Positions 34,937-45,079 of a stretch of 64,000 nt of DNA are shown here, piece after piece. The notes beneath the pieces are model-generated. The model saw nothing but the letters and a program-made list of their open reading frames with translations. It ran no database searches and was not told where the DNA came from. The first letter of the stretch is position 1. Each line of letters begins with the position of its first letter. The stretch lies in NCBI GenBank assembly GCA_963540505.1, contig CAUTMV010000002.1, forward strand, positions 189,245 through 253,244, in the 5' to 3' direction. The DNA is from Wolinella sp963540505. Its GTDB lineage: Bacteria; Campylobacterota; Campylobacteria; Campylobacterales; Helicobacteraceae. The position numbers and the translations under genes are program-made.

Positions 34937-35708
34937 GAATAATTTTTGGGGAATCCCGGTTGTTTTTTTATGCACCATCGCGCCGCTTTTGGGCGATTCC
35001 CGCCTATTTTATGCGAAGTTAGAGCCCCTTGAACATTATGAATTTAAAGCAGCAGTTTCAGGTATGATTAAGGAAGTGAAAAGCGAAAAAGAGGGGAGCT
35101 ACATCGATGATGAGGAGGTGATTGTGCGCTTTGATGATACTTTGGAGCGCGCGACTTTGGCTCATCAGGACAGAATGCTAAAGAGCATGCAAGAGCGCGT
35201 GGACGCGCTTTTAAGAAGTTATGAGCTTGCGGAGCGGCATTTTAGGGACGTTCAGGCACTAAGCACCAAATCGCGCCATCAAAAAGATAGCGCAGAGATT
35301 GCATTTTTTAACGCCAAAATCGCCTATCTTCAGGCGCTCGAGCAGCTCGATTCTCTCAAAATTGAGCGCGCGCGCAACCTTGATACCATCACCAAAAAGC
35401 GTCTTGTGCTCTCAAAGCGTTATCTTTACAAAATCCACGCTAAAGCGGGCGAATATGTCAGCACGGGTGCGCCGCTCGCCGAAGCGATGGATATTTCCGG
35501 TGCTAAAATTACCCTTTTTCTCTCTAAAAATGAGGCGCAAGAGGTGCATAAAAAGCATTTCTATATTGATGGAAACGCGACTAAAGTGCGGATTAAAAAG
35601 CTCTATCAGGTCGCTGATAGCGAGCATATCTCAGAATATCGCCTAGAGCTTGAGATCCCTGTGCGCGAGTTTTTCTCCGAATTAGTCAAAATTGAAATGA
35701 GGGATTAG
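34929..35708 (+). CDS. Periplasmic adaptor (HlyD/membrane-fusion-like) protein
   Basis: About 259 residues. TTG at 34929 is chosen since AAGGAG lies at 34916-34921 and it gives a clean signal peptide (FWGIPVVFLCTIAPLLGDS). The protein has a barrel-sandwich start (FKAAVSGMIKEVKSEKEGSYIDDEE), a coiled-coil hairpin of about 90 residues (LKSMQERVDALLRSYELAE...) and the returning half of the lipoyl motif (YKIHAKAGEYVSTGAPLAEA). This is the organisation of an efflux adaptor. It ends 3 bases before argD. A TolC-like gene lies two genes downstream, but no inner-membrane pump is present. Confidence 0.75.
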   Translation: MAKNNFWGIPVVFLCTIAPLLGDSRLFYAKLEPLEHYEFKAAVSGMIKEVKSEKEGSYIDDEEVIVRFDDTLERATLAHQDRMLKSMQERVDALLRSYELAERHFRDVQALSTKSRHQKDSAEIAFFNAKIAYLQALEQLDSLKIERARNLDTITKKRLVLSKRYLYKIHAKAGEYVSTGAPLAEAMDISGAKITLFLSKNEAQEVHKKHFYIDGNATKVRIKKLYQVADSEHISEYRLELEIPVREFFSELVKIEMRD

Positions 35709-35711
35709 ACA

Positions 35712-36902
35712 ATGGAATATCAAAACAAAGAAGAGCTCGATCGAGCCTATGTTTTGCACTCTTATGCGCGCAATTACGTCCATTTTACCCACGGCAAGGG
35801 CGCGGTTTTGTTCGATTCTTGCGGGCGGGACTATATCGATTTTGCCGCGGGGATTGCGGTGTGTAGCGTCGGGCATGGGAATGAACGGCTCGCAGAAGCC
35901 ATTAGCGATCAGGCGCGCAAGCTAATCCACATCTCAAATCTCTTCTACATCGATTCCCAAGCGCGCCTTGCAAAGCAGCTTGTGGAGCTTAGCGGGTATG
36001 ATATGCGGCTCTTTTTTGCCAACTCGGGTGCAGAGGCGAATGAGGGGGCGATTAAGATTGCGCGCAAATTCGGCGAGGAGGGAGGCGAGGTCAAACGCTA
36101 CAAAATCATCACGCTGGAGAGCTCGTTTCATGGGCGCACGATTACCGCGCTCAAGGCGACGGGACAGGAGAAGATGCACCACTACTTCGGTCCTTATCCC
36201 GATGGATTTGTCTATGCGAAAAATATCGAGCATGTGTTTGAGTTAGTCGATGACCACACGTGCGCCGTGCTTTTGGAGCTTGTGCAAGGCGAGGGGGGGA
36301 TCGAGCCTCAAGAGGTTGCGGGAATCCAGCGGCTCGCGCAGTTTTTAAAAGAGAAGAATGTCTTGCTCATGGTCGATGAGGTGCAGACGGGAATCTATCG
36401 AAGCGGGAAGCTTTTTGCTTCACAGGTGTATGGAATCACGCCTGATGTCATCACGATGGCAAAGGGGCTTGCGGGCGGAGTGCCTATCGGCGCGGTGATG
36501 ACGGGGCTTAAGGATATTTTCGCGCCGGGCGATCATGGGAGCACATTTGGCGGGAATCCGCTCGCCACAAGGGCGGCTCTCACGGTGCTAGAGATACTTA
36601 GCGAGCAGGAGCGAAGCGGTGCGTTGCAAAGGAGTATCGATCTTTTTAGCGCGATGCTTGCGGAGGTTTGTGCGCAGTTTCCGCAGCATTTTGAGCGCGA
36701 TGTGGGGCTAGGTCTCATGCGGGGAATCCGCGCTAAGAGTGCCGAAATCCAAGCAGAAGCCATCAAAAAGGCGTTCCAAAAGCGCGTTTTGGTGCTTCGC
36801 TCAGGGCGCAATACGATCCGATTCCTGCCTCCTTTGACCTTGCAGGAGCATGAGATGAGAGAGGGTTTTGCTCGCTTCAAAGAGGCGTGTGAAGAGCTTT
36901 GA
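35712..36902 (+). CDS. argD: Acetylornithine aminotransferase
   Basis: 396 residues, class III PLP aminotransferase. FANSGAEANEGAIK (102-115) binds the phosphate, VDEVQTGIYRSGKLFA (221-236) holds the ring aspartate, and Lys251 in ITMAKGLAGGVPIG forms the Schiff base. It converts N-acetylglutamate semialdehyde to N-acetylornithine in arginine synthesis and may also serve in lysine synthesis. It is unusually placed between two efflux-type genes. Confidence 0.92.
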   Translation: MEYQNKEELDRAYVLHSYARNYVHFTHGKGAVLFDSCGRDYIDFAAGIAVCSVGHGNERLAEAISDQARKLIHISNLFYIDSQARLAKQLVELSGYDMRLFFANSGAEANEGAIKIARKFGEEGGEVKRYKIITLESSFHGRTITALKATGQEKMHHYFGPYPDGFVYAKNIEHVFELVDDHTCAVLLELVQGEGGIEPQEVAGIQRLAQFLKEKNVLLMVDEVQTGIYRSGKLFASQVYGITPDVITMAKGLAGGVPIGAVMTGLKDIFAPGDHGSTFGGNPLATRAALTVLEILSEQERSGALQRSIDLFSAMLAEVCAQFPQHFERDVGLGLMRGIRAKSAEIQAEAIKKAFQKRVLVLRSGRNTIRFLPPLTLQEHEMREGFARFKEACEEL

Positions 36903-36972
36903 GGCGAGGTTAGTCGTGGCGCGATATTTTGAAATGTCAGTTAAGAAGTGCGAATCCGCTCGGGGCGCAAGA

Positions 36973-38175
36973 ATGCTCACGCTGGTGCGATTCTCGCGAT
37001 TCTTGGGAATCGCCCTCTTTTTCCCGCTCCTTTTTGCGGAGGATTCCTCGTTTTTAAGCAAAAACAAGCGAGAGATTTTATCCCTGGAGCGCGAGCAAAA
37101 TCGCGCCGATTCCGCGGCTTTGCGCTGGCAGTGGTTGCGCCCGCTGGATCTTAGCTACTCCATTTTGGATAATTACGATTACAATCCGCGTGCGCGCACA
37201 AGAAGCCTGAGTGTAGGGATTAATCAGCCTATTTTCCGTAGCGGTGGGATATTTCAGAGCATTCGTTTTGCAAACCTCAAGGAGCGTTACACTGAGGCGG
37301 AAATCGCGCTTAAGGAGCGCGAGCTCGTGATGAGTGCGTTGCGTTTTATTTATACGTTGCGGCGGCTTGATTTGGAGCACGAAAAGCAGGAATTACTCAT
37401 TGCAAATAGCGAAATTGAGGTGCTGCGCAAACAGGAGCAATTCCGCGCGGGAATCGCAGATAGTGGCGAGCTGGATCGGGCGATTTTGGAGCGAAACGGT
37501 GCGGAGCTGCGTTTGCTTGAGCTTGAGAACTCCCATCACAGCGCATTTATGCAGCTTGCGAGCGTGAGCGACATTGAGGATTACGCGAGCGTAGAGCTTC
37601 CGACCTTTGCGCCCCTAAGCGAGGAATCCTACCTAGAGCACAATCTTGAGCTTGCACGAGCGCGCCTAAATGAAGGGCAGCTTCGGGCGAAATATTACGA
37701 AACCTCCGCACAATACCTGCCCCAAATCTCCTTGCAAGCGCGCTATTATCATCAGCACAATAGTAATTTGCACCCACTAAAGGACGGTTACAATGAGTAT
37801 GCGACGGTGGGGGTCGTCTTTAGCCTGCCCTTTTTTGACGCCTCGCATTATGCGAATGTGCAGAGCGCGAAAATCGCGCAATTAAGAGCGGGAGCGATGC
37901 GTATGGATGCGCTTAAGGCGCAGAGGGAGCACTATTTTTTGCAAATGCGAAAATTAGAGCTTTTGGAGCGCACTCGCGCGCTAAGTGCAGTGGATTTGGA
38001 GCTCTATGACGCGCTTTTGGCGCAGAGTGCCGAACGCACCCGCGCGGGCGAAATCAGCGAATTTGATTTGGAGATAATGAAAAACTCCAAGCGCACAAAG
38101 GAGCTTGATTTGCGCATTCATGAGCTAAATAGGCAGCTGATTTTGCTCGAACTCTACGCGAAGATTCCCGAGTAG
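36973..38175 (+). CDS. TolC-like outer-membrane channel protein
   Basis: About 400 residues from ATG 36973, which gives a signal peptide (LVRFSRFLGIALFFPLLFAED); ATG 36934 is an alternative. Two helical repeats of the outer membrane efflux family are visible: the first around GINQPIFRSGGIFQSIRFAN and the second around GVVFSLPFFDASHYANVQSA, each followed by long amphipathic helices. It should form the outer-membrane duct for an exporter whose adaptor may be the gene at 34929. It starts shortly after argD. Confidence 0.8.
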   Translation: MLTLVRFSRFLGIALFFPLLFAEDSSFLSKNKREILSLEREQNRADSAALRWQWLRPLDLSYSILDNYDYNPRARTRSLSVGINQPIFRSGGIFQSIRFANLKERYTEAEIALKERELVMSALRFIYTLRRLDLEHEKQELLIANSEIEVLRKQEQFRAGIADSGELDRAILERNGAELRLLELENSHHSAFMQLASVSDIEDYASVELPTFAPLSEESYLEHNLELARARLNEGQLRAKYYETSAQYLPQISLQARYYHQHNSNLHPLKDGYNEYATVGVVFSLPFFDASHYANVQSAKIAQLRAGAMRMDALKAQREHYFLQMRKLELLERTRALSAVDLELYDALLAQSAERTRAGEISEFDLEIMKNSKRTKELDLRIHELNRQLILLELYAKIPE

Positions 38176-38188
38176 TACCCCAAAAATA

Positions 38189-39196
38189 ATGGAAAGCTTC
38201 GCGAGCGTCATGCGCGAATGGCTCTATGGGCGGGAGGGCTACTATCGTCGCGCACAAATCGGCAAAGAGGGGGATTTTTACACGTCCGTCTCCGTAGGAG
38301 GCTATTTTGGCGCGAGTATTGCGGAGTTTTTGGTTCGATTCTTGCAAGAGGGGCGCGCGGGTTTTGTTGAGCTCGGAGCTTCGCGAGGCGAGCTAATCAG
38401 CGATGTTGCCGAATATGTGAGGCAATACTATCCCAAGGCGTTTAAAGAGGTTCGCTGGGTGATTGTCGAGCCACTGGAGGAGCTGAGGTCTTTGCAGCGG
38501 TTTTGGTGGGAATCGCGCCTAAAAGGAGTGGAGCTTGAGATCTATTCAAGCCTTGAGGAGTTGCGCGATTCCCGTCTCTTTTTCGTTGCTAATGAGCTTT
38601 TTGACGCATTCCCTTGTGAGCTGTATAGAGAGGGCGAGCAGGGCTTTGTGAATGAGCACGGGGAGGTGGTGTTTGCCATGGCGAGCGAGGAGCTGAGGGC
38701 GCGTGCAAAGGCGATGAATATGGAGCGAGGCGAGCTGGGCATGGGGGTTCGGGAGTTTGTTGATTCGCTCCGTGATGTGGCGCGAGATTGGCTCTTTTTG
38801 ACATTTGATTATGGCGAAGATTACGCGCGCAACGAATTTTCCGTGCGGATTTTTAAAGATCACCATGTGCTTAGTTTGAATGATTTCATGCGCGATATTC
38901 GTCCGTTTTTTGGCGTGAGTGACCTTACAAGCGATGTGAATTTTGCGGAATTAACGAGCTTTTTTGAGCGTGCGGGTGCGAGGAGAATCTACTTTGCTAG
39001 GGAGAATCGAGCACTTTTACAGATGGGACTAATGAGGGCAATTGAGCAAAAAAGCGCGCACTTAAGTCCAAAAGAGCACGCCAAAGAGATGATAAAAGTG
39101 CGCTCGCTCCTTGATCCCGGGCTTTTGGGCGAGCGTTTTAAGTGTGCCTGCTTTACCAAAGGGGAGTGCGTGCAGAAGCTTTTTTTGACGTTGTAG
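38189..39196 (+). CDS. MidA-family (DUF185) SAM-dependent methyltransferase
   Basis: 335 residues. GDFYTSVSVGGYFGASIAEFL near the N-terminus and FVELGASRGELISDV (SAM loop), FFVANELFDAFPCELY and FLTFDYGEDY are signature segments of the MidA/NDUFAF7 family. The mitochondrial member methylates an arginine of complex I; the bacterial role is not settled. It starts 13 bases after the TolC-like gene. Its last 44 bases overlap the 3' end of the convergent histidine kinase gene. Confidence 0.82.
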   Translation: MESFASVMREWLYGREGYYRRAQIGKEGDFYTSVSVGGYFGASIAEFLVRFLQEGRAGFVELGASRGELISDVAEYVRQYYPKAFKEVRWVIVEPLEELRSLQRFWWESRLKGVELEIYSSLEELRDSRLFFVANELFDAFPCELYREGEQGFVNEHGEVVFAMASEELRARAKAMNMERGELGMGVREFVDSLRDVARDWLFLTFDYGEDYARNEFSVRIFKDHHVLSLNDFMRDIRPFFGVSDLTSDVNFAELTSFFERAGARRIYFARENRALLQMGLMRAIEQKSAHLSPKEHAKEMIKVRSLLDPGLLGERFKCACFTKGECVQKLFLTL

Positions 39197-40490
39197 CTCC
39201 CGATAAATTGAGCTCTAGCGTGGCGATTGTGCCTTGGGAATCGGGGCGATTCTCAAGGTTAATGTGCGCTCCCATCGCATCAGCCGCGCTTTTTGCGAGG
39301 AAGAGCCCAAGCCCTGCGCCACTTTTGTTGCCCGAACGCTTAAAAGGCGCGTAAATGTCGATATTCCCATCAACTCCGCACCCCTCATCAACGACGATAA
39401 TCTGCAGGCGACCGGGCGAAAGAAGCATGCTTTTAAAGAGGATGCTCTTCTCTGCCGGGGTAAATTTCAGGGCATTTTGGAGGAAATTTTGAATAATCTG
39501 CCCCAAAAGCGTGGGCTGGAGGCGCGCATGAAGCTCTTGTGGCTCAAGCTCAAGGTGCAGGTGCTTCTTCTCATTTTGTGCAAGCAGGAGAAAATTCTCG
39601 CCCATCTGACGCAAGAAAGCCATCACATCGATCTCCTCACTCTGCTCAAACTGCGCCCCCTCCTGCCTCCCGATCTCTAGCAGGCTCTTTATCATGCTAT
39701 TCATCTCGTTAATGCTCTGTATGTTGCTCCTTAGCGTCTCAATATATTTGGGCGATTCCCGCGTCTTGATGAGCACGACCTCGCATTTGGTTTTCATCAC
39801 GGCGAGGGGGGTTTTAAGCTCATGAGCAATGCCAATGAAAAGCTCCTTTTGATAGAGCATGTAGCGTCCGAGTCGGGTGATGAGGCTATTAAGCGAATCG
39901 CCCAAAGGAACGAACTCTTGGGGAATTGTGCCGATTTCAAGGGGTTTTAGGAGATTTTCATTCATCTTAGCCAGTCTGCTTGAGAGCTCAAGAATCGGTC
40001 GCGAGAGGATTTTAGAGAGAATAAAAGCATAGACTTGAATGAGGATCAGCCCACCGAAATTGATGATAATCATGCTTTGCAGGACAAGATTTAGCAGCTT
40101 GTGAATTATGCTCGCATCACGCGTGATGACAAGATAGCTCTCGTCGCGGGAATCGTAGGGATAGAGGATCTGAAAGTAACTCTGCTCGCCCTCTTTAAAC
40201 TCCTTAAAGGCAATCCCGCTCTCATATCTAGGAGCATGCGTGATGAGGATCGTAATCTCCCCCGCGCGCAGAGTGCCGATACTATAAGCATTCATCTCCG
40301 TGCCGATGGGATATTTCGTGCTCGAGCTTGTAATATAGCTCGCCTCTTTCAAAAGCTCCTCTTTGAGCTCACTATAAAGCGAGCTCTTGATATAGGTGTA
40401 GAGGATAAATGAGAAGATCGCGATGAGCGCGAGAGAGGAGTAGGCGAGCTGCTTAGCGTATTCGCCTCTTATGCTCCTTTGGGATAGCAA
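39153..40490 (-). CDS. Sensor histidine kinase partnered with the CosR/HsrA-like regulator
   Basis: 445 residues. Membrane segments near 17-36 and 138-160 flank a periplasmic sensor region. HisKA has FIGIAHELKTPLAVMK (His223), and the ATPase domain has QNALKFTPAEKS, DEGCGV and SGAGLGLFLAKSA. Its start overlaps the regulator's end by 22 bases, the usual sign of a cognate pair. The signal is unknown. The closest Helicobacter and Campylobacter regulators of this type are orphans without a kinase, which makes the pair noteworthy. Confidence 0.85.
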   Translation of the reverse strand: MLSQRSIRGEYAKQLAYSSLALIAIFSFILYTYIKSSLYSELKEELLKEASYITSSSTKYPIGTEMNAYSIGTLRAGEITILITHAPRYESGIAFKEFKEGEQSYFQILYPYDSRDESYLVITRDASIIHKLLNLVLQSMIIINFGGLILIQVYAFILSKILSRPILELSSRLAKMNENLLKPLEIGTIPQEFVPLGDSLNSLITRLGRYMLYQKELFIGIAHELKTPLAVMKTKCEVVLIKTRESPKYIETLRSNIQSINEMNSMIKSLLEIGRQEGAQFEQSEEIDVMAFLRQMGENFLLLAQNEKKHLHLELEPQELHARLQPTLLGQIIQNFLQNALKFTPAEKSILFKSMLLSPGRLQIIVVDEGCGVDGNIDIYAPFKRSGNKSGAGLGLFLAKSAADAMGAHINLENRPDSQGTIATLELNLSGATTSKKASARTPLW

Positions 40491-41140
40491 AATCGATAAC
40501 CTCTTCGGCGCACTGTCTCAATCGTAGAGATGTTAAGAGGCTTGTCCATCTTCTGTCGAATCTGGTTTATCGCCACCTCAATGACATTGGGAGTCACAAG
40601 CTCAGGCTCTTCCCAGATGGCATCAAGAAGCTGCTCTTTGGAGACGATCTGATCACGGTGGCGAGCGAGGTGAGTAAGCACCTCAAAAGGCTTGCCTTTA
40701 AGCTCGATTTCCTGCCCTTTGTAGGTAATTTTCTCTTCGTCCGGATTAATCGTAAGGTCTTCGATTTCGATGAGATTTGTCCCGCCAAAGCGCAATCTAG
40801 CCTCGATTCTCGCAACCAAGACATCAAAATCAAAAGGCTTTGCGATAAAATCATCAGCTCCCCCGCGAAGTGCCTCAATCTCGCTCTCTTTGTCATCTCG
40901 TGCAGAGATGATCACTACGGCAGTTCGAGGGGATTTGCTCTTGACTTGAGTGATAATGTCAAGTCCGCTTCCATCGGGGAGCATCCAGTCTGTTAGCACA
41001 AGGTCGTAATTTCTGATACTAATGTAATATTCGCCGTCTTTGAGATTCTCGGCGACATCGGTTTGATAGCTGAATTCATTAAGCCCCTCCGCAAGAGTTT
41101 TATTAAGAGTGGCTTCATCTTCGATGATGAGGATTCTCAT
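40469..41140 (-). CDS. cosR: HsrA/CosR-like OmpR-family response regulator with intact phosphoacceptor
   Basis: 223 residues. The C-terminal half, from KGQEIELKGKPFEVLTHLAR to the end (ISTIETVRRRGYRFCYPK), is nearly identical to my recollection of Campylobacter CosR and H. pylori HsrA (HP1043), essential regulators of oxidative stress and metabolism. Those have degenerate receivers. Here the receiver is canonical: Glu7/Asp8, Asp51 in LVLTDWMLPDGSG, Ser in VIISARDD and Lys in FIAKPFDFD. The gene lies directly before its kinase. The start has AAAGGA and an extended -10 upstream. Confidence 0.88.
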   Translation of the reverse strand: MRILIIEDEATLNKTLAEGLNEFSYQTDVAENLKDGEYYISIRNYDLVLTDWMLPDGSGLDIITQVKSKSPRTAVVIISARDDKESEIEALRGGADDFIAKPFDFDVLVARIEARLRFGGTNLIEIEDLTINPDEEKITYKGQEIELKGKPFEVLTHLARHRDQIVSKEQLLDAIWEEPELVTPNVIEVAINQIRQKMDKPLNISTIETVRRRGYRFCYPKGA

Positions 41141-41170
41141 GCGTTTCCTTTGTGGAAAAATTTGTGCGAA

Positions 41171-41176
41171 ATTGTA
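41171..41176 (-). promoter_or_regulatory. Extended -10 box of the cosR-like operon
   Basis: On the - strand TGTGCTACAAT, a TGN-extended -10 (TACAAT), lies about 31 bases upstream of the start codon; T/A-rich sequence occupies the -35 zone. Confidence 0.5.
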
Positions 41177-41199
41177 GCACAGTTTAGGAAATTTTAAAA

Positions 41200-41464
41200 A
41201 AAGTTTTATGCAAAATTAAAATTTTCACGCTTCTTATATCTCATTTTGCAATTTCAAAACACTGCCTCACTTCTCTGATTCCCCGTATGGACGCGCTAAA
41301 AGTGAAAGATTGATCGCTATCTTTTGTGTGAAATCATCAGTGTATGTCATATTGGCAATTTTACTTATCGTAAGGACATGGCGCGAAGTTTTGAAAAAGC
41401 GCGAGATCGATTTAAGAGGTGAGATTTAAGGATTTGTGGCTAGAAAAAAGGAGGCTTAAAAATG
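41200..41464. other. Intergenic stretch with an unused-looking Shine-Dalgarno site
   Basis: Between the regulator promoter and the groEL end no gene is evident. AAGGAGG at 41448-41454 precedes ATG 41462 at ideal spacing, but the frame that follows runs through the groEL terminator and antisense to groEL for 62 codons. It may be the remnant of a lost gene's translation start. No RNA family is recognised. Confidence 0.4.
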
Positions 41465-41507
41465 GCAGGAATCCAAAGGGATTTTGCACCCTTTTTTGAA
41501 TTCCTGC
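41465..41507. terminator. Nested inverted repeat after groEL
   Basis: Outer arms GCAGGAAT (41465-41472) and ATTCCTGC (41500-41507), inner arms AAAGGG (41475-41480) and CCCTTT (41489-41494) with further T residues. It lies 9 bases beyond the groEL stop codon, so is the probable groESL terminator. Confidence 0.6.
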
Positions 41508-41513
41508 AGGCGA

Positions 41514-43156
<1,643 letters not shown>

Positions 43157-43200
43157 GTTTTTTCCTTTTTTAGTTTGATTTTATGCGGGAATCGAGCCTC

Positions 43201-43470
43201 TCAGCCCATGATTCCCAAAAGTTCTTCGACTTTGATGATGAGATATTCCTTGCCATCAATCTTGACTTCGGAGCCGGAATATTTTGCAAACACGACGCGG
43301 TCGCCATTTTTGAGCGTCCCTGCCTTGCTTACCTCATTGCTCAACGCGCGCACAATCCCCATGAGGGGCTTTTCTTTAGCATTATCGGGGATAATAATTC
43401 CCGAAGCGGTTTTTGTATCCTCTTCGACCCGCTCGATGAGGACTCGTTCTCCTAGTGGTTTAAAGTTCAT
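43201..43470 (-). CDS. groES: 10-kDa co-chaperonin GroES
   Basis: 89 residues. NFKPLGERVLIERVEEDTKT at the start, the mobile loop SGIIIPDNAKEKP and the end VEELLGIMG match GroES. Helicobacter GroES often has a His-rich metal-binding extension; none is present here. AGGAGG precedes the ATG. The promoter region carries an 18-bp palindrome instead of the CIRCE element. Confidence 0.97.
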   Translation of the reverse strand: MNFKPLGERVLIERVEEDTKTASGIIIPDNAKEKPLMGIVRALSNEVSKAGTLKNGDRVVFAKYSGSEVKIDGKEYLIIKVEELLGIMG

Positions 43471-43521
43471 ATTTCATAGCCTCCTGTTTAAAATTAGCAA
43501 TTAAGAATGAAAAGTGACAGA

Positions 43522-43550
43522 ATGCTATCAATTTTTATAAAAATTGTCAA
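43522..43550 (-). promoter_or_regulatory. groES promoter with 18-bp palindromic operator
   Basis: On the - strand TTGACA (43550-43545), 17-base spacer, TAGCAT (43527-43522). The spacer contains the perfect palindrome CAATTTTTATAAAAATTG (43529-43546), which reaches into the -35. This is where a repressor would block RNA polymerase. It resembles neither CIRCE nor the HspR HAIR motif. Confidence 0.6.
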
Positions 43551-43891
43551 GATATTAGGGAGATTTTGAAAAATACTTTATTCTAATAGGCTAATATAAC
43601 TTTAGTCCATCAGGATAAATGTTGCAAAATTTTACGCAAACCGAAGGCAAAACCGTAGGGAATCTTCTCCTTGTGGAATCGCAGGCGAGAATCAAAATGT
43701 GGCTGGAATCGTGGGTAGGAATCGCAAGCTATGGTCATCAAGCAGGAATCATGGCGGGAATTAAGAGCAAGAATCACCGCTCTTTGATCGATTTCGCGTA
43801 ATTTTGAGATCACAGAGGCGTTCTCAAAGCCCCTTAAGCAAGTTTGGAGTTAAATTTTCCTCTTTAGATTCAAAGCACCAAGGAGCATCGT
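43551..43891 (+). repeat. Intergenic cluster of GAATC-type motifs
   Basis: No convincing gene. Between 43658 and 43775 there are seven GAATC copies in the same orientation (43658, 43675, 43687, 43705, 43718, 43745, 43770 as motif starts, most as GGAATC) and one GGGAATT at 43756. A 60-codon frame spans it (43619-43801), but it consists largely of these motifs and has no family resemblance. Confidence 0.55.
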
Positions 43892-45058
43892 ATGTATTCT
43901 CGTCGTGTCCGTTCTCTCTCTCCGTCGATGACGATTGCCATTAGCACGCTAGCACGCGAACTTGCCGCGCAGGGCAAGGATATTCTCTCTTTTTCTATGG
44001 GCGAGCCTGATTTTGACACGCCAAAAGCAATCAAAGATGAGGCGATCAAAGCCCTTGAGGTGGGATTTACCAAATATACTTCGGTGGCTGGATTCCCCGA
44101 GCTTCTTAAAGCGGTTGCAAATAAGCTTAAGCGTGATAATAATCTTGAATACGATTCTGGCGAGATTCTCATCAGTAATGGGGCGAAGCACTCGCTCTTT
44201 AACGCTCTTCAGGCGATTGTCGATGAGGGCGATGAGGTCATTATTCCTGCTCCTTATTGGGTTACTTACCCCGAGCTTGTTACTTACAGCGGCGGCAAGA
44301 GTGTATTTGTCGAGACGAGCGAGGAGAGTGGGTTTAAAATCACTCCCAAACAGCTGGAATCAGCCCTCACGCCAAAGAGTAAAGTGCTAATTCTGACAAC
44401 GCCCTCAAACCCTACTGGAGCGGTGTATAGCAGGAACGAGCTGGAGAGGCTTGCAAAGGTGCTTAGGGGGAGTAATATTTGGGTGATTAGCGATGAGATT
44501 TATGAAAAGCTTGTCTATGAGGAGGAATTTACCTCCGCAGCGAGCATTTCAGAGGATATGCTAAAGCGCACGATTACGGTCAATGGGCTCAGCAAATCCG
44601 CTGCGATGACGGGCTGGCGCATGGGCTACCTAGCCGCAAAAGATAGGAATCTCATTAAATTAATGAATAATTTGCAGGGGCAATGCACCGCAAATATCAA
44701 TTCCATCACGCAAAAAGCGTCGATTCCTGCGCTTGATGGGCGCATTGACAAAGATGTGGAGATGATGCGCTTAGAGTTTATGAGGCGGCGAGATTACGCG
44801 ATGAGCGCGATTAATGCAATAGAAGGGCTATCGGTAATGAAGCCGCAGGGGGCGTTTTATCTGTTTGTGAATATTAAAAGCGTGATGAGCGATTCGATGA
44901 AATTTTGCCAAGAATTGCTCGAAGAAGAGGGTGTCGCGCTCGTGCCCGGAGTGGGATTTGGGCGCGATGGTTACGTGCGATTGTCCTTTGCGACTGGCAT
45001 GGAGAAGCTTCAAGAGGGGCTAAAACGCCTTGAGCGTTTTTGTAAAAGTCGCGCGTAA
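43892..45058 (+). CDS. aspC: Aspartate aminotransferase (class I, AspB-type)
   Basis: 388 residues. SNGAKHSLFNA near residue 95 (cofactor phosphate), TTPSNPTGAVY near 169, SDEIYEKLVY near 200 and Lys235 in NGLSKSAAMTGWRMGY form the PLP site. The family transfers the amino group between aspartate and 2-oxoglutarate; some members accept prephenate or aromatic substrates. It is monocistronic, ending at a clear terminator shared with the convergent ruvX. Confidence 0.88.
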   Translation: MYSRRVRSLSPSMTIAISTLARELAAQGKDILSFSMGEPDFDTPKAIKDEAIKALEVGFTKYTSVAGFPELLKAVANKLKRDNNLEYDSGEILISNGAKHSLFNALQAIVDEGDEVIIPAPYWVTYPELVTYSGGKSVFVETSEESGFKITPKQLESALTPKSKVLILTTPSNPTGAVYSRNELERLAKVLRGSNIWVISDEIYEKLVYEEEFTSAASISEDMLKRTITVNGLSKSAAMTGWRMGYLAAKDRNLIKLMNNLQGQCTANINSITQKASIPALDGRIDKDVEMMRLEFMRRRDYAMSAINAIEGLSVMKPQGAFYLFVNIKSVMSDSMKFCQELLEEEGVALVPGVGFGRDGYVRLSFATGMEKLQEGLKRLERFCKSRA

Positions 45059-45079
45059 GTAAAGGTAGCGCGCAAAGGT

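Noticed and set aside
43471..43600. CIRCE or HspR operator ahead of groES
   Set aside because: Neither TTAGCACTC-N9-GAGTGCTAA nor a HAIR-like repeat is present; only the AT-rich palindrome is.
43619..43801. 60-codon frame between groES and aspC as a protein gene
   Set aside because: No ribosome-binding site and no family resemblance; the codons largely arise from repeated GGAATC motifs.
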